Shown here: positions 51,945-63,728 of the stretch, piece by piece
Layout: every line of letters starts with the position of its first letter
Numbering within the stretch: position 1 is the stretch's first letter
Assembly (NCBI GenBank): GCA_021234155.1
Contig: JAJEKV010000106.1
Location: 427,050-491,049, forward strand
DNA length: 64,000 nucleotides
Reading direction: 5' to 3'
Source of the DNA: Isoetes taiwanensis
Taxonomy: Eukaryota > Streptophyta > Lycopodiopsida > Isoetales > Isoetaceae
Translations under genes and position numbers: made by a program
Notes under the pieces: generated by a model
Databases searched by the model: none
The model's input: only the letters and a program-made list of their open reading frames with translations
What the model was told of the DNA's origin: nothing

Positions 51945-54125
51945 TCCCTCCATTTATGCAATTGTTTTTTTGTGATTTAATCTAAACATTTGGTCAATTG
52001 TTAACGTAAATGCTTTGTTCTAGCCATTGTGCAATGACGTGTAGGCTGCTAGGCCAATCCATCTCTGATATTTCACTCATAAGATTTATAGCAGCATGGC
52101 AGATCCATTTCTGATATTTCACTCATAAGGTTTATTGCAGAATTGTTGATACTTAGTATTTTGTTGATAGTGTTTGCCAACGTAATTGGATCATTATTTG
52201 AACATAACCTTTCACTTGGGCATAAAGCATTCCTCTTTTTACATTTCCTCTAGCTAGCCACATTATCTCAATATTTATTGTCTTTAAAAAACATCAAACC
52301 AACCTAGGTATATGCTCATGGTGGCAGTTGGTAGTAATCTGCTGAAACAATTGTGGTTACAGAAAGGTAATCCCAGATACTTGCAACTGTATGTTCCTCC
52401 TGCAATTATATATTCTAAAAGCAATAAATTTTATGGAATTCCCTCTTATCAATTCTAGGCACCCTTTCCGCAGCCAGAGACCCCTCAAACTTTGGGAGTC
52501 ATGGCCACAGAAGATGGGCCGGCCTGGGAAACCCAAGGCGAGGGCCCGCCGCACAAACGGTCCCGATCAGCCATCATGGACAGGGGAGAGTCATCCTCCA
52601 TGAAGAAGGAGGCTCGGGCTAAGGCTAAGGCCCCCTCGGCGAGAGCCGGCCCAGCCGGAAGGGATTAATTGCTCGGACCACATAGGAACTCACGCCACCG
52701 GCGAGAAGAGTGGACCCACGTCAAAGCGGGGAATGGAGGCTAACGATGCTTTCGTATTGGGGCTACTTGATTGCCCTTTGGTGGCATGGCGGTGGAGATG
52801 GAGTCCTCGGCATCCCATGTGCTCAAAAGGCAAATCGGGGTCGAGAAGAACCAGTATCCGCGAGGCTTGGAGACCCGCGGCGCATGTGGAAGATGGCCTT
52901 GGCCTTGCACACCGGCGGCCGAGCGAGGCAGGAGGTCCGGTGACATGCGGGCCCGCCCTGAACTTCTGTGTTCATCACTCACGGACACCATGACCACGGG
53001 GAGGGCCCGGCGCAATGCGAGGAGAGGCGATGGTCTGGCTGTCACCGGCCCGGAAGGTAGAAGGCGACCACCACCATGGCGCGAGGGGAACGCACACGCT
53101 CTTGCGCAGGCGGCCGGACACAACCGGGATCTTGAGTAAGATCAAGCAGCAAGCTCGGCCCTCGGCGCGTGTCTTTGGGGCTCGAAACGCGCTCGCTACT
53201 CCGAGCACGGGCTCCGGGGTTGCGGGCAACCATCCTGAGACGAGCGGGGTCTCCCTACCGAGGTTCATAGTGAGCTGCCCGCGTCTGCGGTGAGGGAGAT
53301 GGCCAAGCAGCAGCGAGGCTCGCAAGAGGCTGTGCTCCGGAACTTCCACGAGGGGCGAAGCGGCTCGGGCCGCTATCCGCCGGCCGGCCCTCCCGCGCCC
53401 CGCCCCCCCGCTTTGCTGCCCGGCTCTCAAGCCACTCCCGCCATCCCGGCCACACTCCGGTCACTCCCGCCATCCCGGCCACCACCACCACCACCCCCGG
53501 CCACGGGACCCAGAGCCTTCGCCCACCTTGGACCCTTGAGCCCGCGGAACTCGAGGCCTTGGCGGAGGCCCTATCGGTAGTTCGAGGCATGCGAAACGGC
53601 GGGGAGAGTAAGCCCACAACATCCGAACACACATTCTCGATCGGATGACATTCCGGCAGTTCACATTTCTCGGCGGCCCGGCATGGGGCTTTCCGGCGCC
53701 GGGCCCGTGACGCATTGTCATATTCGGTTGCGGATGCAGTGCGTGGCGCCATATTAGCGCCCGGGCCGGATGTTGAAGGGGACATCCATGCGTGGGTGGG
53801 GACCTCACACCGTCTGGGGGAGCCTTGAGCGAGGAGCTTGTCGGGTCGAGGAGGCATTCGCCCAGCGGGGTGCGGGGATTGGTTGGCGGGATGCACATTT
53901 TCAAACTGACTGCTACTACTGCGGACCCATGCCCCAACGGTACGCGCGGCATACGCTTCTACTACCCGGGCCCCCCTTCTCCTGCTCCTACTCCTGCTCC
54001 CTCGCGACCCGCGCCCTCTCGACCACATCTTTGCCTCGCTCCATCTACTTCTCACTCGGCCCTCTGCTTCCGTCCTCCCCAGCGACTTCGAGTTTGCGCA
54101 TACCATCCCTGGCGACAAATAGGAA

Positions 54126-54790
54126 TTGTGCCGGGTGGTCTCATGGAATTGTCGAGGCTTCCCTTGGCGAAGGGGGCAGTCCCGAACTTCCGTGGCGGTG
54201 GGGTATGGATCTCATCTTCCTCATGGAGACATGGGAGCATCTTTGGAGCCAAAGCTACTGATTTCTTGGGGTTACCAACATTTCGGTCTTCAATACATGC
54301 ACAGGCATGGCGGGGGTCATGGTGGAGTGGCTTGCTACCTGGGACAACCTTGGCACATTCGGTTACCCTCAAAAAAGAGCGGACACAACGGTATACGGGT
54401 TCGTGTGCATAATACCGATGGCAACCCTCTTTTTCTGGCGGCGTTGTTGTTATTTCCCTCACGCGAGACGGCACCTTCTATCGCGGCCACCCCGTCACGG
54501 ATAGGATGGACCCGGTATGTCGATCTATATGATGACATCTGGCGGCATCGGCGATTGGGTAGGGTCGTCCTTCTTGGAGATTTCAATGCGGACAGGAGTA
54601 GAGCAGCCCATGCGACTTGACCCCCTCGGACGATGTCTGCGGCCTCGCCCGCCAGTAGCGGCCCGCCCTGGTCGGATGATGGCCAGTCACTTTCGCTTTG
54701 GCGGTGAGTTGCTCTGCTATGTGGCATTTTTGACTTGATAATTTGCAATGGCCTTTCCGCGGTGGCCGATTCTCGCATAAGTGCACATGC
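54126..54790 (+). pseudogene. Endonuclease of GC-rich LINE
   Basis: VVSWNCRGFPW is the first block, HGGVACYLGQPWHI and RLGRVVLLGDFNADRSRAAH (GDFN with catalytic Asp and Asn) follow in the frame 54126-54620. DLIICNGLSAVADSRISAHM-like sequence continues after a frameshift at about 54735. Conservation of GDFN suggests recent activity of the family. Confidence 0.8.
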
Positions 54791-55479
54791 TTGAGGACAA
54801 GGACAATGGGGGGGGTCTAGTGTGGTGGACTATGTGCTTGTAGTTAGCGCCAAGATATGCATCTCATCGGTCGTTTAGGGTGGAGCGCAGGGCGGTCGGG
54901 GATGAGGAGGTCGACTCGGATCACCTCCCACTTTATTTGGACCTGGTTTGGCGAGCCTTGGGGGAACCCCCACTATGCCACCCCTCGCGTAGTCCTCGGT
55001 TGAGACTTCGATTATGGCGGTGAGAGGACTCTGTAAGATGCTCATGGGCGCCCTCCGGTAAGTGCGGACCTCCACACTAGCGGCCGGAGCGGACCGGTGA
55101 CCGGCTCCCCGGCGTCGCCCCTTCGGGTCGACAACATTCCCTCGTAACCAGATGGTTTGATCGCGGTTGTAAAAAGCATAGCGGCAGCTCGTCACGATGC
55201 GGATCCAGTGCAGCTTGCGGGCCACCACGATCAGCGCCATCACGAAGGACACAAAGGCGGCGGTACCTTGCTAAGCATCGAGGGGAGATGTTGACTCTTT
55301 GGACCTCATCCTCGAACCTTTGGCCGAGAGTGCTTGAAGGCCAGCCCGACCCTACGAGGGGGACATCACACGAGGCGATTGGGAGCGGTGCTACGGCGAC
55401 TCTATGACGCCCGAGGGGGCAGCGTGCGCCCATACCCCCGCGGGATGGCCCCATTGGTTCGTGGGCGAGGATGTTGAGG

Positions 55480-56745
55480 AGGGCACACAGCGGCTAGCTA
55501 ATGGGAAGGCGGTGACCTCGATGGTATGCGGTAGAGTTACTCAAGTGGGCGGGGCGTGGCGGCTTGCCGGTCCTCACTACCTGTTCAGCGAGCATTGCGG
55601 GGAGGGTTTCCCAGACAATGGACCCTGGCGGGGTTGTTCCCATTCACAAAGCGGGCGACCCCCTTTGTCGGAAACCAATTCTGGGGACGATCATGGTCGA
55701 TTCGATTATTTGCCAAATTTGTTGGTGGCATTCTCGGCGTGGTTGACCGGAGGCGTGGATGTCGCGAGCCCTCACCGCAGGGCGGGCTTTTCGACCCGCC
55801 ACTCAGCGATTGACCATATCTTTCTGGCTGCGGGCGATTGAAGGCAGTAGGAATCATCATTTGGACTTGTATTCTTTGCTTTGTGGACCGCCAAAGGCTT
55901 TTGTCTGTCCCAAAGGGAAAACATGGGCTAGGCTGCGTCAAGCTGGGGCTCAGCTTGTGCGGGAATGCCATATCACGAGGTTGTATGAGAGTTGTTTTGG
56001 CGGGATCACGCCGGCCAGACCAAGCATTCACGGTAGTATCGAGTCCGGGGAGGGTTGCCCCTCTCGCCAACACTTTTGGCCTCTACATTGATCGGTTAGA
56101 GCCACGGCTTCTTGAGCATGGGGGGATGGCATCGACTTTTGCACGGGTCATCCGCCCGGCTCATCTATCGGGGCGATGTTGGCTTTCTTGGCCCACACCC
56201 CGAAGCTATGCGATCTCACACGGATGCCCTAGACACATTTTGTCGAACTCGGACATCTTGGCGTCAATCGGCCAAGACCGGGGTGGTTCTCATATCCTCT
56301 TCCGTCACCCCATGCCTCCACGCACTCACATATCGAGGGCGCTTTTGTGGGCGTCCGCCCACCTACAAAAGTACCTAGGGGTGGAGTTCCCCTCCTCGCT
56401 CTGGCGGGGCGTCTATCCACTAGCGGGTGTGGCCCGGTGGAAGCGCTTTATGCCATCGCGGAACAGCGATCACCGGCAGAGCTATATGATTGGGGCCATC
56501 GGTCACATCTGTTCGGGCCGGTCGAGCACAATGTCATACATGCGGGGTCGAGGTTTGGGGCGATGCGTCTCTTTGGCGACTGGAATGACTTGGGGCGGTG
56601 CGAGAAGGCATTTTTAGCCGCGGCACTTTGGGGTGAAACCTTGAGTCCCTATCGGTCTAGCTGCGGAGGCGGATTCTTGCCGCTTCAACGGGCGATCCTT
56701 GATAGACACATCGTCTATTTTGAGGAAAGTGGTTACTATGGGTGA
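55480..56745 (+). pseudogene. Reverse transcriptase of GC-rich LINE
   Basis: LANGKAVTSMV (55490), PGGVVPIHKAGDPLCRKPIL, FDPPLSDHIFL-type (relatives: AGFRxxxSTxDHIF) and GCPSRQHFWPL/IDRLEPRLLEHGGMAS (relatives: GCPLSPTLFGLYID) appear in successive frames. YRGDVGFLGPHPEAMRSHTD corresponds to the YADDV loop with one Asp replaced. KYLGVEFPSSLWRG marks the C-terminal side. Inactive. Confidence 0.75.
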
Positions 56746-57400
56746 TGCTCGGCTCCTTTTGGCTTACACTTGTGGCCATGAGTCCGCAGCCGGCTTAGGG
56801 CTTTGTTGGAGGGTAAGAGAGATCGATGGTTCGCCCGGATGGAACGTCTGAGAACCACGGATGCATACATTCACCGGGTGACGATCGTGGCGACTGGGGA
56901 GTACCTAGATGCTTGTTTCCTTGGCAAGCTCGGGACCCCATTGCTCTAGAGCAGGTCAAAATGGCCCATTACAATGAGCACATTAACCCGTGTTAGCGGG
57001 GCCCGCTCTCTGCGTTCCGGTGCCCAAAAAGCGCAGACTCATTGCCTCCATTACATACAGTGCCCACCATCTTCGCGATCGAGATGGGCGGTGGATTAGG
57101 GGAGCCCGCCGGGGCAGGGCTCTGTCGGTCTTTGTCAAGCGGGTGCCATTGAGGATGAGTCTCACACTTTCGAGTTGCCAGTTTCGGTCGGATCCGGGCG
57201 GATCGCTCCCTTAGTGCGGTAGGACGTGCCCTTGCATTTGCCGATGAACACACCGATTAGAAATGCGTGCCACAGGGTCATACATCGGGGGAGGTACCGG
57301 ACTGCGCGAGGTCACCTTTGCCCCCTTTGGGGCTGTCCGTGACTAGGCACTCACGGGGTGGTGCATCTTGTATATATTAGGATGTTTACGCATTTTATAT
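56746..57400 (+). pseudogene. C-terminal region of GC-rich LINE
   Basis: Weakly preserved sequence where the zinc-knuckle end should be; CHRVIHRGRYRTARGHLCPL-like fragments near 57270-57330. No clear C-x2-C motif remains. Confidence 0.4.
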
Positions 57401-57579
57401 GATTAGCCTGCGGTTTGTCGGCCAGGTGATTCTTTGCCACGGTTTTTCCCTCGAAAACCCTTGGCGGGGGTTTTTAATCCGGGCGAGAATCCGCTTGCTG
57501 CGTTTTTAATATTGGGTCCCATAGACCGATTGGTCTCCGTGGACGATAAAAGTACCTTCCTTCCTTCCTTCCTTATAAC

Positions 57580-59700
57580 ATTATGTGGCTGCATGGTTCT
57601 AGTTCTTGATTAATGGTGCAAATACGATCATGTATGTGTGGAGAGCGAAAGCTATATTGTAAGGGCCTTTACAATAAGACTTTCATTGGTAGAATTTTAG
57701 AGCAGAGCTCTTAGAACACTGTAATATCTTCTGCCCAAATTTGCAGCTCCACACTTGTACATACCTCATCATATGCTTTTACTACACCAATCTGAACTTC
57801 AAATAAAAATAATAATCAACCATCTCACATACCAGCAAAAAATAAAATCAATCTTCATTTTAGATACAACAACCATATTTCTGCACTATTTCATTCACAC
57901 CAATACCTTTTCTTGGACAACATAAAGATATCAAGACAGCTCCATCAACCACAAATTAAGCACGCTCTTTTCTTGATACAAATACTCCTTTAAAAATAGT
58001 CTCGTAATGTAGTCTAAAGAAAGAGCAAAAGACAATGTCTATCCTCAGACACATGCAATGCCTGTAGTACAGGCTCTTCCAAACCAACAATTGTGCTATG
58101 TAAGTTGCTAAACTACCAACATCATCTCTTGAATAAACAGCCAAAGGTTGATAGCCTCATCTGATAGGGTCCAATCTGGCATGAATTAGTCCAGTGTTCT
58201 TGCAGCCAATATTATTATGAGCCCTAGCTTTATAATCTTTGAACTCCCTTTTTGTCTAGAAGATAATCTTTGAATTCATTGTTGCCTCAAATGATCTTGC
58301 CATTCCTTTTATACCAATTCTCAACTATGACAATTATTTTACAAATGCAAGATAGCATGTATTTACATGCTTTTATCATTTTCTCAAAACATGCTTCTGC
58401 ATTATACAGGACGACGGACCCTGTTTGTCAAAACATTCATGACATTCATGTCATCATTCCAATCATTACAGTCACTAATTGTTGTTTTTTTTTAAGCTGT
58501 CTTTTGCCAAGGATAATGCAGGCAGGTTTTAATCAGTCTAGACAACGTAAAGGCTTATAGAAAATACATCTTTTAGATGATATGAATCAACTTACGAGCA
58601 TAATGTAGAAACTGTTCAACCGGACCTCCTCTCAGCAAGAATGGGAAAAAAACCTTGTATCTTTATACAACATGAACTGACTGATTATACGAAGATTAAC
58701 GGGAGGTTTTGGAATGACATACCACCTATTGTATTCTTTGACTAGTTTTACTCTGCTATTTAAAGGCCCCCCATGTAAGGGATTTCCAAGTTCAGAACCA
58801 TTTCTAACAGATATTAAGCTGTATATGAGAAATCATCAACACTTCAAACTAACCTATAAATTTACAACAGGCTGTGTTTCTATTTGATTCAATGGAAAAC
58901 CAAATTCAGCCATTCTTCTATAGAAGCTAACTATTCCAAGGATAATGAGTTCCAAAATACCACTTCTAACAAATACCAACCTGTTTTACTACTTGATGCA
59001 CTGAAAGACATAACTAGAACTAAACTAACAAATAACAGGACTCACCTTAGATTATGCTAGACGTACGAGTTGGATTGATTGAAGGGGGCCGAATTTTGCA
59101 GACAGATTTAGCACAAACCAAAATAAGAATCATCAAATTAGGATTGATGCCTTACCTGAGAAAGAAAGCCAAAATGAATACTTGATTCTAATGCAAAATG
59201 AGACACGAAAACTGTGGCAGGCAGCATTGTGCAAACTACGATTTTTTTCTGCATCTGGGCATAGATTTCTGTTCAGCTAATATGGAGCAACATACCGTCC
59301 AGAATCAAAGACTTTATGACCAAAATTTGTTTTTTGTCTGATCTGTCTGCAAACAACTACCATATCCCCCTGCCAAATCTCTACGCTAGGATGTACACTA
59401 CCCTACAATATGTGAACCTTGGCTCAGGTCGATAAGGCAGTCAGGAGGATTTGACTAATGTAATGCCGCTTTTGCAAAAAACCTCTAAGCCCTAATTTGG
59501 CCATTTTGTCTCTTATCATATATGAAGAATTTCAAATTTATTTTATCTAAAGAGCGTTCGCTAAGGATATGGGAGCTGGGTTTTTGTTTCTGCAAGAATC
59601 CAAGTAGATAAAAACTTCCAGTGACATAAGGATTGGACTGCTTACCCCATTGCCCGACAATGTTCATGAAACGACAATAGAGCATAAATGGAAAAGAACC
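57580..59700. other. AT-rich intergenic DNA, nothing assigned
   Basis: No convincing frames, RNA genes or repeats. A 96-residue plus-strand frame at 58270 looks like chance AT-rich sequence. Confidence 0.5.
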
Positions 59701-59719
59701 TACCTCGTTAACGTAGTAC

Positions 59720-60160
59720 GGCTTTCCCTGCTGATCAAGTCACAGAATACACAGAGCGCTCTAGTAACAACCCTTGCACAGAAGAACTCCAGGAGCTAAG
59801 GCTGATCCGCCTTTTCTTTTAGTCATCTGCCATGTCAAGCCCCTGTCCGGCTCCAGTTCAGGCTGGGAAATTTCCAATCCATGTTTCTTCACAAGTCATA
59901 CAATCCTGTAGAACAGCATGAGGTTCAAAACCTTGTAGTCTTAGCTAGTAGTCATAAGAGCAGAGTGCTACACTTATTTAAGGTTTGCCAGTTAGACGGC
60001 GTTAGAGCGGCTGTCCAGCAACAGGGGCAACCGACAGTTTATAGGCTATTGGGAGTTTGGAGCAGTTTTCGGGATGTTCTTGGCAGATACCGACATATAC
60101 CAGGAATATGCCAAAAACCCATATAAGCAAGGGATTGCCCCCCTAGGGGCAACCCAAAAA
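59720..60160. repeat. Dispersed repeat, copy 2 (next to polygalacturonase exon)
   Basis: The last ~80 bp (TACCGACATATACCAGGAAT ... GGGGCAACCCAAA) repeat 40830-40925. The rest is not matched in the window. It stands where the next polygalacturonase exon should begin, so it may have inserted in that gene. Confidence 0.5.
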
Positions 60161-60167
60161 TGCTCAC

Positions 60168-60395
60168 CTGTCTCAATGGTAGCATCCTAAATCAAGATGA
60201 ATTGGGATTTTTCAATATGTATTCCATCTGTATTTGGACTATCATGAGGGTTTAGCATAGACAACCCTTCAACTATAATTTCTATGCTTTGTGCAAAGAA
60301 TAGAACCATTTGTTGACTATTTTTTAAAGTCAACCCTTGCAAGCTTACATTACTACAATTGCTAAATACGATGGAGTAGGCGCCTTTTGACATGA
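60168..60395 (-). pseudogene. Polygalacturonase (GH28) exon with premature stop
   Basis: SKGAYSIVFSNCSNVSLQGL, TLKNSQQMVLFFAQSIEIIV and LNPHDSPNTDGIHIEKSQFI are plant GH28 blocks; SPNTDGIH contains the first catalytic-site Asp. The usual LIQD after it reads LI-stop-D (CAG to TAG at about 60188). Acceptor CTCTCTAG and donor ACAG|GTGAGCA frame the exon. The enzyme cleaves homogalacturonan in the cell wall. Confidence 0.82.
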
Positions 60396-60448
60396 CTAGA
60401 GAGAGACATTGTTATGTGAATGAAATAGATAACATTATGCAGATAAAA

Positions 60449-60621
60449 CCATGTACATTTTGACGGTTTCTTTTACAAGAGGAATCCCACCACATATGTC
60501 CTTGCCCATCTATGACACCATCTCCAAGCATAATGAATTCAGAGACTTCTTTTATTTCAATCCAATGCTTAGAAGCTCCGTAAATATCTGGATCTTCGGG
60601 AGCTATAATAATTCCATCAAC
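60449..60621 (-). CDS. Polygalacturonase (GH28) exon
   Basis: Reads VDGIIIAPEDPDIYGASKHW, EFIMLGDGVIDGQGHMWWDS and SCKRNRQN, the plant polygalacturonase GxGxIDGxGxxWW region. It is bounded by CTCACCAG acceptor and CATG|GTTTTA donor. It lies one intron upstream of the 60168 exon. Confidence 0.85.
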
Positions 60622-60690
60622 CTGGTGAGAAGAGCAAGAAGATTGAAACTGTTAACTTGAAATATTAAAATGCACATGAAAGAATGTTAC

Positions 60691-60740
60691 CTGTAGGACA
60701 AAGCCTGGGGTGCAAGGGCCATCAAAAAATAATGGCATGA
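60691..60740 (-). CDS. Polygalacturonase (GH28) exon, partial
   Basis: LFFDGPCTPGFVLQ is the conserved segment before the substrate-binding region (GPCxPxIxLQV). Donor CTACAG|GTAACA joins it to the 60449 exon. The upstream limit and first exons are not seen; the sequence beyond about 60745 is unrelated. Confidence 0.75.
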
Positions 60741-60744
60741 CAAG

Positions 60745-61930
60745 GAATGCGCGCGTTAAAGGAACCATCATGAGATGGCTTCACGACACTTATCTTTTTG
60801 ATAGAATTATAGCGTCCTCCCTATGGGTTTTGGGTTTTGATATGGTGCGTTACCGTTACCAGAGCCCATGGCTTATTGTGTTTTCTTTATGGTACATTTT
60901 TGTATTTTTCCTGTCCTGATTTCTTAACTTCAACCTATAGCAAATGCTTGTTTGTGACACATGCAACATTTTTTCATTCATATTATTGACACAGATGATC
61001 AATGTTGTGACAAAAAATGTTATTGACACAGATGATTAACGTTCCGACAAAAATTCATAGTTATATCGCTTTTATATTAAGTTGAATATAACATACATTT
61101 CTCTTGTCTGTTGCTTCTAAAATACAGGGTGGCTTTACAATGCCCCGGATAGCCCTCAGAGAATAAGATGATCAAGTAGCCACTGGCCTTAATTGATTAC
61201 AGTACAAGGATTAATTCCATTAAAAACCAGCTACAGTAATGTCCATCCTCGAATCTGAACTTCTAAGCAAGTATGAAAATGGGGTATTGGCTACTGACAG
61301 AACCCCAGAAATAGATCATTTTGATAACCAGGGCTTCAACCTACATTTCGGCTGACAAGCTTGCCTCCAGTCCACAAGGTGAATTCAAATAGCTAGCAGG
61401 GGTGGCTCTTTCTCAGGTCTCTCGCTTCCAACCTTACCCCATCTATAAACATAAAAAAGAAGAACCTTATCAATGAGCTCAATGGTTATAGACTTCGCCA
61501 ACCTGGTCTTACAATATACTTCTTACAACTAAAACCAAGCAGTGTAGCTTGAAGAAAAGAAGATTTTCTTACAATATCACTATCGCATTTACACTTGGAA
61601 GATCTTCCCCACAGGCCACATGAAGTTGCATTTCACCAAGCCAAGTTGAAATAGCTGCCAGTACTCCTCCTGTTGACATCCTTGTTAAATGGTGTCATGT
61701 TATTTGTGTGCAGCACAGAACTTGAGATGCAGTATCAACAAGTTATAAGAAGTTATACAGTTCAGGGCAAGCTAGTCACTAGGAGATGCTGAAGATTAAC
61801 TTGAAGCAGTAAGCATGAAGATCACGACTTGAACCTAGGTATGTTCGATGCTTGCATGATTGGAAACTAGGTACATGATTTGAACCTAGGTATATGCATG
61901 AAGTTCATGATGGAAGCATAGTTAAAGGTT
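60745..61930. other. Non-coding stretch upstream of copia LTR
   Basis: No recognisable gene. TGTTRTTGACACAGATGATYAA is repeated at 60985 and 61020, and GATTTGAACCTAGGTATRT at 61830 and 61876, as short local duplications. Confidence 0.45.
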
Positions 61931-61933
61931 AAG

Positions 61934-62362
61934 TGTTGACATTTAACTATAGCACTATTGTTATGAAATGGGCGTTTAATGGTCGAAGCCCAAAACGTAT
62001 GTGGGATATTTCTAAGCTCGAGAAATATGAGATATATTGAAGATAAGGGAGACTTATATAGAAGGCCGATGGCCAAGACTTGTCGATCGGATTCTGCAAG
62101 CCGAGTAGTTGTATAGATGAAGAAGAACAAGCAGAAGATATATAAGAAGTTTGAGTGCCGGATTGGCTCGAATTCTTGTGAAATTCGATGCCTGTGTTGT
62201 CGGAAAAATCCATTGCTACAGTAAAATAAATCGTTTAATATCATTTGAACAGTGTTTTTATGATTTCTCCTAATGGTTTATATTTACAATCTTATGTTGT
62301 GAAGACAAAGGTCAATACAAAGTTGTCTTTGAAATCATAGGAACAAGCTTGTTTTACTAACA
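61934..62362 (+). repeat. 5' LTR of the copia element
   Basis: Starts TGTTGACATT and ends TTTTACTAACA, with TGTT...AACA short inverted ends typical of copia. It is about 429 bp. The end is fixed by the primer-binding site one base later; the start rests on the terminal motif only. Confidence 0.65.
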
Positions 62363-62363
62363 G

Positions 62364-62376
62364 TGGTATCAGAGCC
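62364..62376 (+). promoter_or_regulatory. Primer-binding site of the copia element
   Basis: TGGTATCAGAGCC, the plant copia initiator-tRNA site. The gag ATG follows immediately at 62377. Confidence 0.92.
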
Positions 62377-63164
62377 ATGTCAAGCAGGTTTGGAGCAGGC
62401 TTGTTAAATTCTATTGCTGTTTATGAAGGGGGCCCAGGCTTTCAGATCTGGAAAGAACAGATCAAGAATGTTCTTGAAAATGAGGGGCTTTGGGAATTGG
62501 TTCAAGGGACCAGTTTAAGTGGAGATACAACTTCTGTAATTGTTGGAGGCAGTACCAGCTCTTCTGGAGAGTCTGGTGAAGTAGAGTCAAGTAAAAGTGG
62601 AAAGGATGAAGTTGTAAAGATGCGAGAAGCATATGGTATTCTGACTAGCAAAGTTGGAGCTTCAATTTTGCTGAAAATAAGGGGAAAGTCTCCTAGTGAT
62701 ATCTGGAAGTTCTTACTTAAGAACCTTGAAGAAAAGTCATCTTCCCAGATAGATGTCCTTGATAAGGCACTTAGGATGTTCAGGGTTAAAGAAGGTGATG
62801 ACTTGCCAAAGTTTTTCTCTAAATTTGACAACATTGTAGCAGATTTAGAAGGAGCTGGAGTCTTACTGACTGAGCAGCAAAAATTATTGCATGTGGCAAG
62901 GGCTGTTGAAGGGAATAAGCAGTTGTCAACTCTGATTAGGAATGTAGCCAAAACTAGAGAAGCTGCAGAAGAAATGATGCGAACAGAGTTTGAGCAAAAT
63001 AAGGTAATGTATGATGATGATACTGAAGATAATGTTGAGGTCTTGTATGCAGGTAAAGGAAAGGCCAAGTTCTCAGCTAAAAGTTCAAAGGATAAGAGTG
63101 AAATTGGTCCTTGTTTTCACTGCAAAGCTAAGGGTCATTTGAAAGCAAATTGCCCTAAGTTAAA
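62377..63164 (+). CDS. Copia gag, N-terminal part through first zinc knuckle
   Basis: VYEGGPGFQIWKEQIKNVLE is the copia gag entry (L-x-G-x-N-F/Y-x-x-W), EAYGILTSKVGASILLKIRG and KALRMFRVKEGDDLPKFFSK belong to the gag-polypeptide (UBN2-type) domain. CFHCKAKGHLKANC is the first CCHC knuckle. The start Met abuts the primer-binding site. The frame runs into the inserted SINE after CPKLK. Confidence 0.9.
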
Positions 63165-63728
63165 GGAAGGAAGGAAGGAAGAAACTTTTAATGTCCACGG
63201 AACCCAATCGGGTTATGGGACCACAAGTACAAAACGGGACCGAAGTCCCTAACCAGAACAAGGACCGAAGCCCACAGAACAAACCATAATCACCATGGCC
63301 CAGATTAAAAACCACCTGGGAAAAAACTGTTGCCAGGATGACTACGCATCCAAAAATCCATGCTATTGCAAGAAGCAATAAGCATACCTCCAACAGACAA
63401 GACTTCACCAAATGCCTCGGAACCGTAACCTCTTCACAACTGGGTGCTGGAAAACCGACGCCCCCAACGCCAATCGCCCAGACGCGCAGGGAAGGCGTCG
63501 CTCAGAGAAACCGCTCAGGGAAATCGCCCAGTGGAGGTGCCTCCTCACCAAAGCGCTCCACCGATCCAGGCATGCTCTCAGGCGCATACGCTCAAGCACG
63601 CTCTCGCAGGCAGGCGCCACCCATCACTGCACCTCCCAGGCGCCATCCATCACTACGCCCAGACACTGAAGGCGCCCAGGCGCTCAGGCAGGCGGCCGGG
63701 CCGGCGCCCAGGCGCTCAGGCAGGAGGT
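63165..63728 (-). mobile_element. SINE copy 2, inserted in copia gag
   Basis: Inverted near-identical copy of 36233-36776: (GGAA)n tail at 63165-63181, then CTTTTAATGTCCACGGAACC, ending in GCGCCCAGGCGCTCAGGCAGG repeats. The GC-rich 5' end has an extra GGCCGGGCCGGCGCCCA unit compared with copy 1. Confidence 0.85.

Larger units (their letters stand above)
52465..57576 (+). mobile_element. GC-rich decayed LINE (endonuclease + RT)
   Basis: A ~5.1-kb plus-strand LINE with GC content far above its neighbours. It carries an APE endonuclease (about 54126-54790), an RT (55480-56745) and a 3' end GGTCCCATAGACCGATTGG, TCTCCGTGGACGATAAAAG, then (CCTT)n at 57552-57574. The reading frame changes many times. 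52465-54120 should hold ORF1 but no ORF1 motif is readable there. The 3' end is shared with the SINEs. Confidence 0.75.
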
